Positions 18,535-27,555 of a stretch of 64,000 nt of DNA are shown here, one piece after another. How positions within the stretch are numbered: the stretch's first letter is position 1; every line of letters begins with the position of its first letter. Origin of the DNA: Parafilimonas terrae (GTDB lineage Bacteria; Bacteroidota; Bacteroidia; Chitinophagales; Chitinophagaceae); the NCBI RefSeq assembly GCF_900115755.1, contig NZ_FOXQ01000009.1:1-64000 (forward strand), in the 5' to 3' direction. The notes below the pieces were generated by a model that did not search any database, was not told the origin of the DNA, and worked only from the letters and a program-made list of their open reading frames with translations. The translations under genes were made by a program, and so were the position numbers.

Positions 18535-20286
18535 ATGAAAAAACTGTTTGCTTTTATTTTTATTTTACCTGCTCATTATTTGTGCGCACAGCAAATAGAC
18601 TATAAAGGATTACCGCAATGGAGCTGGCACACAGAAGATTCTACAGAGTATTATTTGTATAAGCCATCAGACATGAAGAAAAACAGGAAGTATCCTGTTG
18701 TATTAGCAATGCATGGCTGTTGCGGTGATAATGATCATGCAAGCCTGCGTAATACGGTTGATCCCATTGTACGCATGTGGCATAACTTTTCAAACAATAC
18801 ACAAAAAACACCTACTTATATTATTGCTCCCGCAACTTCATGCGGATGGCAGCAGCATTTTAATGACCTTAAAAAAATAACAGACAGCCTTATTGCCGAT
18901 GGCAAAGCAGACCCGCAACGTATATATGTTTGCGGTTTCTCAATGGGCGCAGAAGGCGCCTTCGATATTATTCAGCAATACCCTGGCTATTTTGCAGCAG
19001 CCATTACAATGGGCATGGCCTTTCACGGAGATTCAACCAGGGTAAAAGATATTCCTATATGGTGCAACCAGGGCGAGACCGATTATTTTTCAAGATCGCT
19101 GCGCAGGAATGTTGCGGATATTCGTCATCTAAATGGCGCTGCGAATGATACAGGCGCAACATGGGTTACCGGCATAAATCCGCGTTATTCAAATTTTAAA
19201 GGTTATGATCATGGCGTAATGTGGGTTGCCGCCAGCACACAGGATTTAACGGATTGGGCTTACTCAAAAATTAATGATGGCAATATTTATCCAACGGTAT
19301 TTTTTAAAACGCCTTCTTATAAACAAACGGCAGAAGCCGGGGAAAAAGTTAACGTAGAAGTTGCTGCACATGATGCTGACGGAAACATTAAAAAGGTAGA
19401 AATTTTTTACGATGGCAAATCGGTAAAAACATTTAAAAAGGCGCCTTACAAACTCGTATTAAAAGCCCGCCGCGGAGACAATATTATTAAAGCGGTTGCT
19501 TATGATGACAAAGGCAAAACATCAACTGCTGAAACAATTTTAAGGGTGAATATAAAGCCATCTATATCCTGGCAATTTTTATATGATGCACAGGTGGGAA
19601 AGTTTTACAGTGCTAAAATAAATGCCGGCGGCGGTAACGGAATATTAACTTTCATTACGGATGAAGCCAAACTGCCGCCAGGCTTACGTCTTTATCCCGA
19701 TGGCACATTAAAAGGCATACCATTAATTGCAGGCAGCAATTATTCAATTCCCGTTAAGGTTTATGATGAAGACAATGACACGGCAGAATATGTTTTTAAT
19801 TTAAGGGTGCCTTTAAAAAACAGGAGTGATATATTGGTTACAAGTCCCGTCTCCGCCAATGGAATTCCCTATCGCGTTTCAACAATGATGTTGGGCGAAT
19901 CACCTTTTTTTGACAGTAAAGACACGGTATTAAGTACGGCAACTAAAGAAATTAATTTTAGTGATATTGGCAGGTATGAAGGATTGACTTTTATTAAAAC
20001 GAATATTAATGAGAAAGATACGGCAGCCGATAGCCTTTTAAGCTTTAATATAGATGAAGATGCAATAATATATGTGGCGTATGAAACGCTTGATTCCAAC
20101 TATCATTCAACTATTCCTGCATGGCTGAATGATTTTGAAAAAGAAGACGGACAGATTGTTGCGCAGTATCGCTATTATAATGTTTACAGCAAAAGTTTCC
20201 CGGCAGGAAAGGTAACGCTGCCATCGGCAGATGCAAAAGCCAACAATGTTGGCACCGGTTATTTTGTAATGATCAAAAAAGATTGA
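18535..20286 (+). CDS. Secreted esterase-like alpha/beta hydrolase with Ig-like domains
   Basis: 583 residues from the chosen ATG at 18535, which gives a clean signal peptide (MKKLFAFIFILPAHYLCAQQ). An earlier ATG at 18517 would add MKYLSR. The N-terminal half is an alpha/beta hydrolase of the esterase/PHB-depolymerase (CE1-like) type: AMHGCCG oxyanion region, nucleophile elbow CGFSMGAEG (S136), and GYDHGVMW for the His. Next comes a bacterial Ig-like domain (VEVAAHDADGNIKKVEIFYDGK) and a putative Ig (He-PIG) domain (LPPGLRLYPDGTLKGIP). It likely deacylates plant-type polysaccharide. A second esterase follows at once, suggesting joint action. Confidence 0.8.
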   Translation: MKKLFAFIFILPAHYLCAQQIDYKGLPQWSWHTEDSTEYYLYKPSDMKKNRKYPVVLAMHGCCGDNDHASLRNTVDPIVRMWHNFSNNTQKTPTYIIAPATSCGWQQHFNDLKKITDSLIADGKADPQRIYVCGFSMGAEGAFDIIQQYPGYFAAAITMGMAFHGDSTRVKDIPIWCNQGETDYFSRSLRRNVADIRHLNGAANDTGATWVTGINPRYSNFKGYDHGVMWVAASTQDLTDWAYSKINDGNIYPTVFFKTPSYKQTAEAGEKVNVEVAAHDADGNIKKVEIFYDGKSVKTFKKAPYKLVLKARRGDNIIKAVAYDDKGKTSTAETILRVNIKPSISWQFLYDAQVGKFYSAKINAGGGNGILTFITDEAKLPPGLRLYPDGTLKGIPLIAGSNYSIPVKVYDEDNDTAEYVFNLRVPLKNRSDILVTSPVSANGIPYRVSTMMLGESPFFDSKDTVLSTATKEINFSDIGRYEGLTFIKTNINEKDTAADSLLSFNIDEDAIIYVAYETLDSNYHSTIPAWLNDFEKEDGQIVAQYRYYNVYSKSFPAGKVTLPSADAKANNVGTGYFVMIKKD

Positions 20287-20303
20287 TAAAACCTCTGAAT
20301 AGT

Positions 20304-21377
20304 ATGAAAAGTTTTATAAGCATAATTATACTCTGCACTGTTTGGTTGAACGGGCTTGCGCAAAACATTATTAAAAGCAGCGACCCGCATATTCGTTACG
20401 AAGGCCGCGTAAGTTTTAATGATGATTCAGCTATGCTAAGCTGGCCGGGAAATTCCATCACAATTAATTTTAAAGGGACCGGCGTGAAAGCCTTGCTTCG
20501 TGATGAAAAAGGCGCTAATTATTTTAAAGTCATCGTTGACGGGCAACTTATGCCTGACATAAAAATAGATTCTTCAAAACAATTGTACACGCTTGCTTCC
20601 GGCCTGCAAACAGGCAGGCATACGGTGCAGCTTTTTAAAAGAACAGAATGGGTGTTTGGAAGAACGTGGTTTTATCATTTCCAGCTTGATGCAGGCACAA
20701 CTATTTCCAAAGCGTCTGCAGCCAAAAAAAGAAAGATAGAATTTTATGGCAACTCTATTACCTGCGGTTATGGTGTTTTAGATACCAGCGGCCAGGACAG
20801 GGGCACACCGCCGTTTGAAGATAATTACCTGAGTTATGCTGCCATTACAGCAAGGCATTTTAATGCCCAGTATAGTTGTATTGCCCGCAGCGGTATTGGT
20901 ATTTTAATAAGCTGGTTTCCGCAGGTTATGCCTGAAATGTATGACCGTTTATATGGCGATGATGCAAACAACAAATGGAATTTCGGCAAATACACACCAG
21001 ATGTTGTGGTTGTTAATCTCTTTCAGAATGATTCCTGGCTGGTGCAACAGCCGCAGCATGAACAATTCAAACACCATTTTGGCATAACAGCACCAACGCC
21101 GGAACAAATTATTAAGGCTTACCAGGATTTTATTGAAAGCATTCGCAGCGAATATCCCAAGGCATATATTATTTGCGCCCTTGGAAATATGGATGCTACA
21201 AAAGAAGGTTCAGCATGGCCGGGTTATGTTTCAAAGGCCGTGGAAAATATGCACGACAAAAAAATCACTGCACATTTTTTTCCTTATAAAAACACGCCCG
21301 GGCATCCGCATATAAACGAGCAGCAGGCAATGGCGGATGATTTAATAAAATATATTGAAAACAATATAAGATGGTAA
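20304..21377 (+). CDS. SGNH/GDSL carbohydrate esterase (CE2-like)
   Basis: 357 residues from the ATG at 20304, with signal peptide MKSFISIIILCTVWLNGLAQ. An upstream in-frame TTG would overlap the previous gene and spoil the signal. An N-terminal jelly-roll (about 20-125) precedes the SGNH hydrolase domain. Block I is FYGNSITCGYG with the nucleophilic Ser, VVVNLFQND carries the Asn block, and GHPHINEQ carries the His. This two-domain layout is that of CE2 acetyl esterases acting on xylan or glucomannan. It begins 17 bases after the preceding esterase and ends at a terminator, so the two form an operon. Confidence 0.83.
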   Translation: MKSFISIIILCTVWLNGLAQNIIKSSDPHIRYEGRVSFNDDSAMLSWPGNSITINFKGTGVKALLRDEKGANYFKVIVDGQLMPDIKIDSSKQLYTLASGLQTGRHTVQLFKRTEWVFGRTWFYHFQLDAGTTISKASAAKKRKIEFYGNSITCGYGVLDTSGQDRGTPPFEDNYLSYAAITARHFNAQYSCIARSGIGILISWFPQVMPEMYDRLYGDDANNKWNFGKYTPDVVVVNLFQNDSWLVQQPQHEQFKHHFGITAPTPEQIIKAYQDFIESIRSEYPKAYIICALGNMDATKEGSAWPGYVSKAVENMHDKKITAHFFPYKNTPGHPHINEQQAMADDLIKYIENNIRW

Positions 21378-21417
21378 CTGCGTCAGCGGCAACATCAGCG
21401 TTCATCTCCAAATTAAA

Positions 21418-21448
21418 AAGAGGCTGTCTTAAAGCAAGACGGCCTCTT
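21418..21448. terminator. Terminator-like hairpin
   Basis: AAGAGGCTGTCTT (21418-21430) pairs with AAGACGGCCTCTT (21436-21448) around AAAGC, 13 pairs with one G.T wobble. It lies between the convergent esterase operon and the pRiA4b-type gene. A-rich and T-containing flanks suggest it can act in both directions. Confidence 0.65.
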
Positions 21449-21477
21449 GTATGCAAAACATATTGAGTAATTACAGG

Positions 21478-22026
21478 TTATTCGTCATCAGAACTTTCAT
21501 CATTGTTTTCCACACCAGTCTCCTCTCCTTCTTCGCTAAAGCCTTCATTGTTTTGAGGTAAATCATACTTCTCTTCAATATCCACAAATCTTTTACCCAG
21601 TAAACTGCGTGTGCCATATTGTTGCGGCCCAATGCCTTCCACCCTTGATGTTGCAGGATAAATTATTTTACTGCTTTCTTCTTTTGACACATTGATGAGC
21701 TCAATATGAAAGGTCCAGTTTTTTTCAAAATCATATATATAAATAAACTTCTGGTTCGTATCACGAATTTCGCTGCCGATAGTTGTATTAATCATTATCA
21801 GCGGTTCGGCCTTATATGCTTTATCATATTTTTCAAGTGTAATTTCCCTGCCGCGCTGCCAGTTATCGTTGCTCCTGTAAAAAGTTGCCTGGTGTTTATT
21901 GTCAAACTCATAAGATTTTAAGATTGCATTGTGCAGGTCAAAAAAGCTTTGAGAATGTTTTATCACCACATCCCTGTAAACGGCTTCATCTTCTTCGTAA
22001 TACGCTCTGAATTTTAAAACTGCCAT
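21478..22026 (-). CDS. pRiA4b ORF-3-like domain protein
   Basis: A 182-residue protein with the plasmid pRiA4b ORF-3-like fold: FRAYYEEDEAVYRDVVIKHSQSFFDLHNAILKSYEFDNKHQATFY at the N terminus, then FIYIYDFEKNWTFHIELINV. The C-terminal 30 residues are strongly acidic and look disordered. The biochemical role of this family is unknown. It is encoded at the end of a reverse-strand series after cca, with a 168-base gap. Confidence 0.7.
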   Translation of the reverse strand: MAVLKFRAYYEEDEAVYRDVVIKHSQSFFDLHNAILKSYEFDNKHQATFYRSNDNWQRGREITLEKYDKAYKAEPLIMINTTIGSEIRDTNQKFIYIYDFEKNWTFHIELINVSKEESSKIIYPATSRVEGIGPQQYGTRSLLGKRFVDIEEKYDLPQNNEGFSEEGEETGVENNDESSDDE

Positions 22027-22194
22027 GGGTAGAATTATTTTATATTTCAGTTTATTATTTCAATTATAGGTAAACATTCCATGCAAAAATCATACTGATT
22101 ATGCATAAATTTTTTTATTAACAATCCCCGCCTTCAGCAGGTTATTTTTAAAACCAAACAGCAACAATACATAAAAAAAATGTTATGTAATATT

Positions 22195-23613
22195 TTATGC
22201 CAACGGCTTTAAATTTAGCGCTGCGGCTTTTTCAATCATTAAATTATAAGCGGCTTCATATTCGTTTGGAATTTCACCGTCAAGTATTGCTTCGCGTATA
22301 GCGTCTTTTATAATACCAATTTGCCTGCCGGGCGGCAATCCAAAAGTTTCCATGATTATCTCGCCAGTTATGGGTGGTTGCCAGTTGCGTATTTTATCTT
22401 TCTCCTCCACTTCAATAAGGCGTTTACGCACTATTTCAAAATTGCTTAAATAACGTTTCACCTTCATTTTATTCTTGCTGGTTATATCAGCTTCGCACAA
22501 CATCATTAAAGCATCAATATCGTCGCCGGCATCAAAAAGCAAACGCCGTATGGCGCTGTCTGTTATATTTTCTTTTGTAAGGCTGATGGGCCGCAAGTGC
22601 AGCGCAACCAGCTTCTGTACCAATTTCATTTTTTCACTTTGCGGAAGCTTTAAGCGTGCAAAAATTTTAGGCACCATCCGGGCGCCCACTGCTTCATGGC
22701 CATGAAAAGTCCAGCCTTCTTCTTTACTGAAACGTTTGGTGGCAGGCTTTGCAATGTCATGCAGCAGTGCGGCCCATCGCAACCATAAATCATTTGTTTT
22801 GGCGGCCATATTATCCAGCACCTGCAGCGTATGTGTAAAATTATCTTTATGGCCAATGCCATCAACATATTCTGCGCCCTGCAATTCAAGCAGACCGGGA
22901 AATATAATTTGAAGCAGGCCGCTGTCACGCAACAGAAACCAACCTACGGAAGGTTTCTCTGCCAGCATAATTTTATTCAGTTCATCAGTAATACGTTCCT
23001 GCGATATAATTTTTATACGTTCTGCATCCTTTTTAATAGCATTGAATGTATCTTTTTCTATAGTAAAACCCAGTTGGGTTGCAAAGCGTATAGCCCGCAT
23101 CATGCGCAAAGGGTCATCACTAAAAGTAGTAACAGGCTCAAGCGGTGTTTTTATTAATTTTTCATGCAGGTGCTGCACACCGTTAAACGCATCAACAAGC
23201 TCTCCGTAATCATTTTTATTAAGGCTGATGGCAAGTGCATTAATGGTAAAATCGCGGCGGTTAAGATCGTCTTCCAATGTGCCGGTTTCTACTGCAGGCT
23301 TGCGCGAATGTGGCGCATAACTTTCTTTTCGTGCACCCACAAATTCAATTTCAAGACCAGGGATTTTTATCTGCGCTGTACCAAAATTTTTGAAGTAGGC
23401 AACAGCCGGTTTGGGGTTGAATAATTCTGCCACTTCATGTGCCAGCTTAATACCATCGCCAATGCAAACTATATCTGCATCTTTTGTTGGCCGGCCAAGC
23501 AATTTATCCCGCACAAAACCGCCAATAAGATAGCATGGCATGGAAAGTTCTTCTGCCGCTCTTGCTATCTTTTTAAAAATTAAAGCTTCATGGCCGGTTA
23601 ACTCAATTTGCAT
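22195..23613 (-). CDS. cca: tRNA nucleotidyltransferase / poly(A) polymerase family with HD domain
   Basis: 472 residues from the ATG at 23613, since the frame's earlier start would be TTG. The nucleotidyltransferase head has [12 protein letters not shown] (G-G-x-V-R-D) and the catalytic [15 protein letters not shown] and [17 protein letters not shown] are the usual CCA-adding signatures. An HD domain ([11 protein letters not shown]) and helical tail follow. It should add or repair the 3' CCA of tRNAs. TATCTTTG, a match to the Bacteroidota -7 box, ends only six bases before the ATG, which suggests a very short or absent leader. Confidence 0.9.
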   Translation of the reverse strand: MQIELTGHEALIFKKIARAAEELSMPCYLIGGFVRDKLLGRPTKDADIVCIGDGIKLAHEVAELFNPKPAVAYFKNFGTAQIKIPGLEIEFVGARKESYAPHSRKPAVETGTLEDDLNRRDFTINALAISLNKNDYGELVDAFNGVQHLHEKLIKTPLEPVTTFSDDPLRMMRAIRFATQLGFTIEKDTFNAIKKDAERIKIISQERITDELNKIMLAEKPSVGWFLLRDSGLLQIIFPGLLELQGAEYVDGIGHKDNFTHTLQVLDNMAAKTNDLWLRWAALLHDIAKPATKRFSKEEGWTFHGHEAVGARMVPKIFARLKLPQSEKMKLVQKLVALHLRPISLTKENITDSAIRRLLFDAGDDIDALMMLCEADITSKNKMKVKRYLSNFEIVRKRLIEVEEKDKIRNWQPPITGEIIMETFGLPPGRQIGIIKDAIREAILDGEIPNEYEAAYNLMIEKAAALNLKPLA

Positions 23614-23619
23614 AGCCGG

Positions 23620-23627
23620 CAAAGATA
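23620..23627 (-). promoter_or_regulatory. -7 box next to the cca start codon
   Basis: On the reverse strand TATCTTTG matches TAnnTTTG and lies six bases before the chosen ATG. No good -33 partner was found at 17-21 bases. Confidence 0.35.
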
Positions 23628-23650
23628 GGGTGGAAAAAAGGAGTGTTTAA

Positions 23651-23842
23651 TTATTCAAACTCCAGTTCATTGCTGAAGAATTCCCAATCAAACAAAACAT
23701 AATCGGGATGAATAAGATGGTGCATGATATAACGGGTTTTTTCAGCTTTAGTAAGAGGCGTTAAAAAATCCCAGCCTTCGCTCCTTTCTGTGTCGCGTTT
23801 TATTGATAACTGATTAATCATTGCTTTATCTAATTTACCCAT
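23651..23842 (-). CDS. Small uncharacterised protein (63 residues)
   Basis: An ATG-started frame encoding MGKLDKAMINQLSIKRDTER and ending FDWEFFSNELEFE. It is charged, without a signal peptide or membrane segment, and rich in aromatic residues at the C terminus. It fits neatly between tsaC (67 bases upstream) and cca (37 bases downstream) on the same strand and has normal codon use for this genome. I do not recognise the family. Position suggests co-transcription with its neighbours. Confidence 0.55.
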   Translation of the reverse strand: MGKLDKAMINQLSIKRDTERSEGWDFLTPLTKAEKTRYIMHHLIHPDYVLFDWEFFSNELEFE

Positions 23843-23909
23843 AAAACTTTTTTTTAAAGTTCTTCAAAAATTATGCAGGTTAAATTGAAACATTCGCAGG
23901 CATTGATTT

Positions 23910-24485
23910 TCAGGGCCTGATTATTTCAGCTTTATTATTCTTCCAGCGAATAAGCGAAGAGGCAGCGTGTTCCGTATTATCGTTCTGCCGGTACTGTACA
24001 ATATAATCCACACCTTTTCTTATAACCGGCGATACCTGTGCAAAATTTGAGGGCGAAGGTTCGCCACTAACGTTGGCCGAAGTGCTTACAATGGGTTTGC
24101 GAAAACGCCTGATAAGATGCCTGCAAAACTCATCGCTGCATATTCTTATGGCAACCGAGCCATCGGCATTGCAAACATTTTCTGCCAGGCTTAATGCATG
24201 CTCATAAATTACGGTGGTTGGTTTCTGCACGGTTTGCAAATAGTCAAAAACAGCGAGATCCGGCGAGGCCGTATATTGTAAAACATCTTTCTCCGAAGCC
24301 ACCAAAACAACAAAGCTTTTTAGCTGGGGCCTTTGTTTAAGCTGAATAATTTTATTTACAGCTTCATTATTTGTGGCATCGCAGCCTATGCCCCAAATAG
24401 TATCGGTGGGGTAAAGTATAATGCCGCCTTTCTTTAATTGCTCCAGGGAATTGATTATGTCGTGCTCAAAATTAATTTCATTCAT
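23910..24485 (-). CDS. tsaC: L-threonylcarbamoyladenylate synthase (Sua5/YrdC family)
   Basis: A 191-residue YrdC-fold protein that makes threonylcarbamoyl-AMP from Thr, bicarbonate and ATP for the t6A37 modification of ANN-decoding tRNAs. Signatures are GGIILYPTDTIWGIGCDA near residues 20-37, KIIQLKQRPQLKSFVVLV, and STSANVSGEPSPS near 135-147. It lacks the Sua5 C-terminal domain, so it is the short TsaC/YciO type. Its ATG overlaps the stop of the upstream glycosyltransferase by four bases (24482-24485). Confidence 0.9.
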   Translation of the reverse strand: MNEINFEHDIINSLEQLKKGGIILYPTDTIWGIGCDATNNEAVNKIIQLKQRPQLKSFVVLVASEKDVLQYTASPDLAVFDYLQTVQKPTTVIYEHALSLAENVCNADGSVAIRICSDEFCRHLIRRFRKPIVSTSANVSGEPSPSNFAQVSPVIRKGVDYIVQYRQNDNTEHAASSLIRWKNNKAEIIRP

Positions 24486-25612
24486 CTCTCCTGCTTTTTG
24501 TTTACAGCCTGCTGCAGCACATTATATAATTTTTTTGACTGCTTGTGCAAATCATAATTTTCTTCAATGCGCCTGCGCCCGGCCAATCCCATTTCTTTTG
24601 CAAGCAAAGGTTTTTCAATAAGCTCAATCATGTATTTAGCCATGCCATCAACATCATGTTCATCAATCAAAAAACCGGTTTTACCATTTAAAACTGCTTC
24701 TTTTATACCGGCATGTTTGGTACTTACAACCGGCAGGCCGCAAGCTGCAGCTTCGAGAATAGTATTAGGGGTTCCTTCCATATCGCCATTTGCCGCAGTT
24801 ACGGAGTGCTGCACAAAAATATTTGCTTCGTGCATGTAATTAATTATTTCCGCTGCATTTTGAATACCTGTAAAAACCACATCATTTTCAAGGCCGAGTT
24901 CTTTTACAAGCTCCGCGCAATTTTCATACAGGCCGGATTTTTCGCCTATCATAACCAGTTTTGCATTGTTGTGTAACTGCTTTGTTTTTGCAAACGCATG
25001 TATAGTTGACTGTGGTGATTTTTTTTCAATCAACCTGCCCACACAAAGAAAAAGGGCTTCCTGTTTTTTAGGATATGCCGGGCTGAATTTTTGAACATCT
25101 ATCCCGTAAGGTATAAGCGAAATTTTATCTTCAGCGGCGCCAAGAGAAACCAGCTTATTCTTCATATCTGCTGATACGGCGATAATGCCAGCAGCTTCTT
25201 TAAACAATGTTTTGTAAGCTTCTTTATATTGTTTCAATATTTTTTGCTGTGTTGCATCAAAGCCATGAAAATGCACAACCAACGGCAGGTTTAAAATTCT
25301 GCAAACGGGAAGAATATGCACGGCTGCAAAGCCATAATTGGCAAGTACAATATCAATTTTATTTTCCCTTAAAAAATTCTTCAATCCATGATTGCCGAAA
25401 TAATTATTACGCTTTCCTGAAATAGTTTTCGCAATGTTGTGCATTATCCAAAAAAAACGTGAGGATAACAATGTATCATCATTATTTCGCTGTGGCAGGC
25501 GCCCGCCGTGCACAGGAAATATTGTTGCATGGTTAGCAAGTTCTTTTATCTGGTTAAGCAGGAATGTTTCAGAATACCTGTCTTTCTCAGTCCTCGTTAT
25601 GCAAATACGCAT
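24482..25612 (-). CDS. Glycosyltransferase family 4
   Basis: A 376-residue GT-B glycosyltransferase. The C-terminal Glycos_transf_1 domain shows LFLCVGRLIEKKSPQ, then GTPNTILEAAACGLPVVSTKHAGIKEAV with the E-x7-E motif that binds the nucleotide sugar. VVHFHGFDATQQ and KISLIPYGIDVQKFSP are typical of the colanic-acid type (WcaL-like). It should transfer a sugar onto a lipid-linked or surface glycan on the cytosolic side. First gene of the tsaC-small-cca series, divergent from a GT2 gene. Confidence 0.87.
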   Translation of the reverse strand: MRICITRTEKDRYSETFLLNQIKELANHATIFPVHGGRLPQRNNDDTLLSSRFFWIMHNIAKTISGKRNNYFGNHGLKNFLRENKIDIVLANYGFAAVHILPVCRILNLPLVVHFHGFDATQQKILKQYKEAYKTLFKEAAGIIAVSADMKNKLVSLGAAEDKISLIPYGIDVQKFSPAYPKKQEALFLCVGRLIEKKSPQSTIHAFAKTKQLHNNAKLVMIGEKSGLYENCAELVKELGLENDVVFTGIQNAAEIINYMHEANIFVQHSVTAANGDMEGTPNTILEAAACGLPVVSTKHAGIKEAVLNGKTGFLIDEHDVDGMAKYMIELIEKPLLAKEMGLAGRRRIEENYDLHKQSKKLYNVLQQAVNKKQER

Positions 25613-25684
25613 TCGTTAAATTTATAAAGGTATTTATTGCCTGAGCGATACATTTGCAACAATAATAAAGCTAAGCCAGATTTT

Positions 25685-26521
25685 ATGAAATTATCTGTAA
25701 TAATCACCACATATAATGCGCCGGCGTGGCTGCAAAAAGTTTTGTGGGGTTATGAAGCGCAAACTTTTAAAGATTTTGAAATGGTGATTGCAGATGATGG
25801 TTCAGCAGATGAAACACGTTTGCTCATTGATAATATGCGCAAAGAGGTTTCTTATCCTGTTCAGCATATATGGCAATCTGATGAGGGTTTCAGAAAATGT
25901 GCGATTCTTAATAAAGCCATCGTTGCATCGCAAACCGATTATCTCGTTATTTCTGATGGCGACTGCATTCCAAGAAAAGATTTTCTGGAAGTACATATCA
26001 ATAAAAGAAAACAGGGATACTTTTTATCCGGCGGTTACAGCAAGCTGCCTATGGATATTTCGCAAAAGATAACAAAGGAAGATATTTTCAACCAGAATTG
26101 TTTCGATATAGATTGGCTGAAGGCTAATGGTTTGCCTGCAACATTCAGGAACAACAAGTTTACGGCCAAAGGCTTTAAAGCCAGCCTGCTCAATTTTATT
26201 ACACCCACTAATGCATCATGGAACGGGCATAATTCATCGGCATGGAAAAAAGATATTTATGCCGTGAATGGTTTTAATGAACAAATGCGCTACGGCGCTT
26301 TGGACAGGGAAATGGGTGAAAGGCTGGAAAACAGCGGCATTAAGGGTTTGCAGATAAGATACAGCGCTGTGTGTGTGCATCTCGATCACTCAAGGGGTTA
26401 TAAGAATAAAGAAGATCTTGCCAGGAACAAAGCGATATGGATGAAGAGCCGCAAAGAAAAATTAACATGGATTGAAGACGGCATTGTAAAATCAGCGAAA
26501 CCGGTTTCGCAACCCGCTTAA
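25685..26521 (+). CDS. Glycosyltransferase family 2
   Basis: 278 residues from the ATG at 25685, which begins the GT-A fold directly (MKLSVIITTYNAPAWLQKVL). An upstream TTG is unlikely. Nucleotide-sugar motifs are ADDGSADET and the DxD-containing ISDGDCIPRKDFLE. The C-terminal part FNEQMRYGALDREMGERLENSGI is the galactosyltransferase-like 7C segment. TACATTTG (25649-25656), a good -7 box, lies 28 bases upstream. Soluble, no membrane segment. It is divergent from the GT4 gene, so the two may serve the same glycan. Confidence 0.85.
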   Translation: MKLSVIITTYNAPAWLQKVLWGYEAQTFKDFEMVIADDGSADETRLLIDNMRKEVSYPVQHIWQSDEGFRKCAILNKAIVASQTDYLVISDGDCIPRKDFLEVHINKRKQGYFLSGGYSKLPMDISQKITKEDIFNQNCFDIDWLKANGLPATFRNNKFTAKGFKASLLNFITPTNASWNGHNSSAWKKDIYAVNGFNEQMRYGALDREMGERLENSGIKGLQIRYSAVCVHLDHSRGYKNKEDLARNKAIWMKSRKEKLTWIEDGIVKSAKPVSQPA

Positions 26522-26563
26522 TAAAAATTATTACTCAAACTATAAAACTTAAATTTCTCCAGG

Positions 26564-27376
26564 ATGGAATTACAATCACTCATTCTTGAAGCATGGAATA
26601 ACCGCGAATTATTAAAAGAGCAAAAATATTCAGATGCTGTAAAAGCCGTTATAGAGGAAGTTGATAAAGGCCGGCTGCGTACAGCGGCTCCAACCGGTAA
26701 CGGATGGCAGGTAAATGAATGGGTAAAGCAAGCCGTTTTATTATACTTTGCTGTTCAGCCAATGGAAACAATGGATACGCCACCTTTTGAATTCTATGAT
26801 AAAATACCATTGAAAAAAGGTTTTAAAGATTTAGGCGTAAGAACTATTCCGGGCGCTGTTTCCCGTTACGGCGCTTACGTTGCAAAAAATGTAGTGCAGA
26901 TGCCGAGCTTTATAAATATCGGCGCTTATGTTGATGAGGGTACAATGGTTGACACCTGGGCCACTGTGGGTAGTTGCGCACAAATAGGCAAACACGTTCA
27001 TCTAAGCGGCGGCGTGGGCATTGGCGGCGTGCTGGAGCCTTTGCAGGCCACACCTGTTATTATTGAAGATGGTTGCTTTGTGGGCAGCCGCTGCATTGTT
27101 GTTGAAGGCGTGATTGTTGAAAAAGAAGCGGTGCTTGGCGCCAATGTTGTGCTCACTCAATCCACAAAAATTATTGATGTAAGCAAATCATCACCGGTTG
27201 AATACAAGGGATATGTGCCGGCACGAAGCGTGGTAATTCCCGGCACTTATAATAAGGATTTTCCTGCAGGTTCCTTTGGTGTTAGCTGCGCTTTAATTAT
27301 AGGCCAGCGCAAAGAAAGCACCGATAAGAAAACAAGTTTGAATGATGCTTTGAGAGATTTTAACATAAGTGTATAA
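26564..27376 (+). CDS. dapD: 2,3,4,5-tetrahydropyridine-2,6-dicarboxylate N-succinyltransferase
   Basis: A 270-residue left-handed beta-helix acyltransferase in the succinylase branch of lysine and diaminopimelate synthesis. The N terminus MELQSLILEAWNNRELL and the hexapeptide rungs FINIGAYVDEGTMVDTWATVGSCAQIGKHVHLSGGVGIGGVLEP are characteristic of DapD, as is ARSVVIPGTYNKDFPAGSFG. Standard length for the family. It stands alone, followed by a strong hairpin. Confidence 0.95.
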   Translation: MELQSLILEAWNNRELLKEQKYSDAVKAVIEEVDKGRLRTAAPTGNGWQVNEWVKQAVLLYFAVQPMETMDTPPFEFYDKIPLKKGFKDLGVRTIPGAVSRYGAYVAKNVVQMPSFINIGAYVDEGTMVDTWATVGSCAQIGKHVHLSGGVGIGGVLEPLQATPVIIEDGCFVGSRCIVVEGVIVEKEAVLGANVVLTQSTKIIDVSKSSPVEYKGYVPARSVVIPGTYNKDFPAGSFGVSCALIIGQRKESTDKKTSLNDALRDFNISV

Positions 27377-27462
27377 TTATATTTTCATTAAAAAGGTTTT
27401 TTGGTTTTGTTTTTGAGCAGTAGCGCAAAGCCGTTGCTGATTTTAGAAATAATTACCTCGAA

Positions 27463-27497
27463 TACAGCCTGCATTGCTAATACCAATGCAGGCTGTA
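27463..27497 (+). terminator. Strong hairpin after dapD
   Basis: Perfect 14-bp stem TACAGCCTGCATTG/CAATGCAGGCTGTA with a 7-base loop, followed by CAATTTTATAC. The tail is not a pure T-run, so it may be a terminator or an mRNA-end structure. It lies between dapD and crtI. Confidence 0.65.
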
Positions 27498-27555
27498 CAA
27501 TTTTATACTGCACAAACTTTTACAATTATCAAGGCAGGTTACTGATATTTACAGC

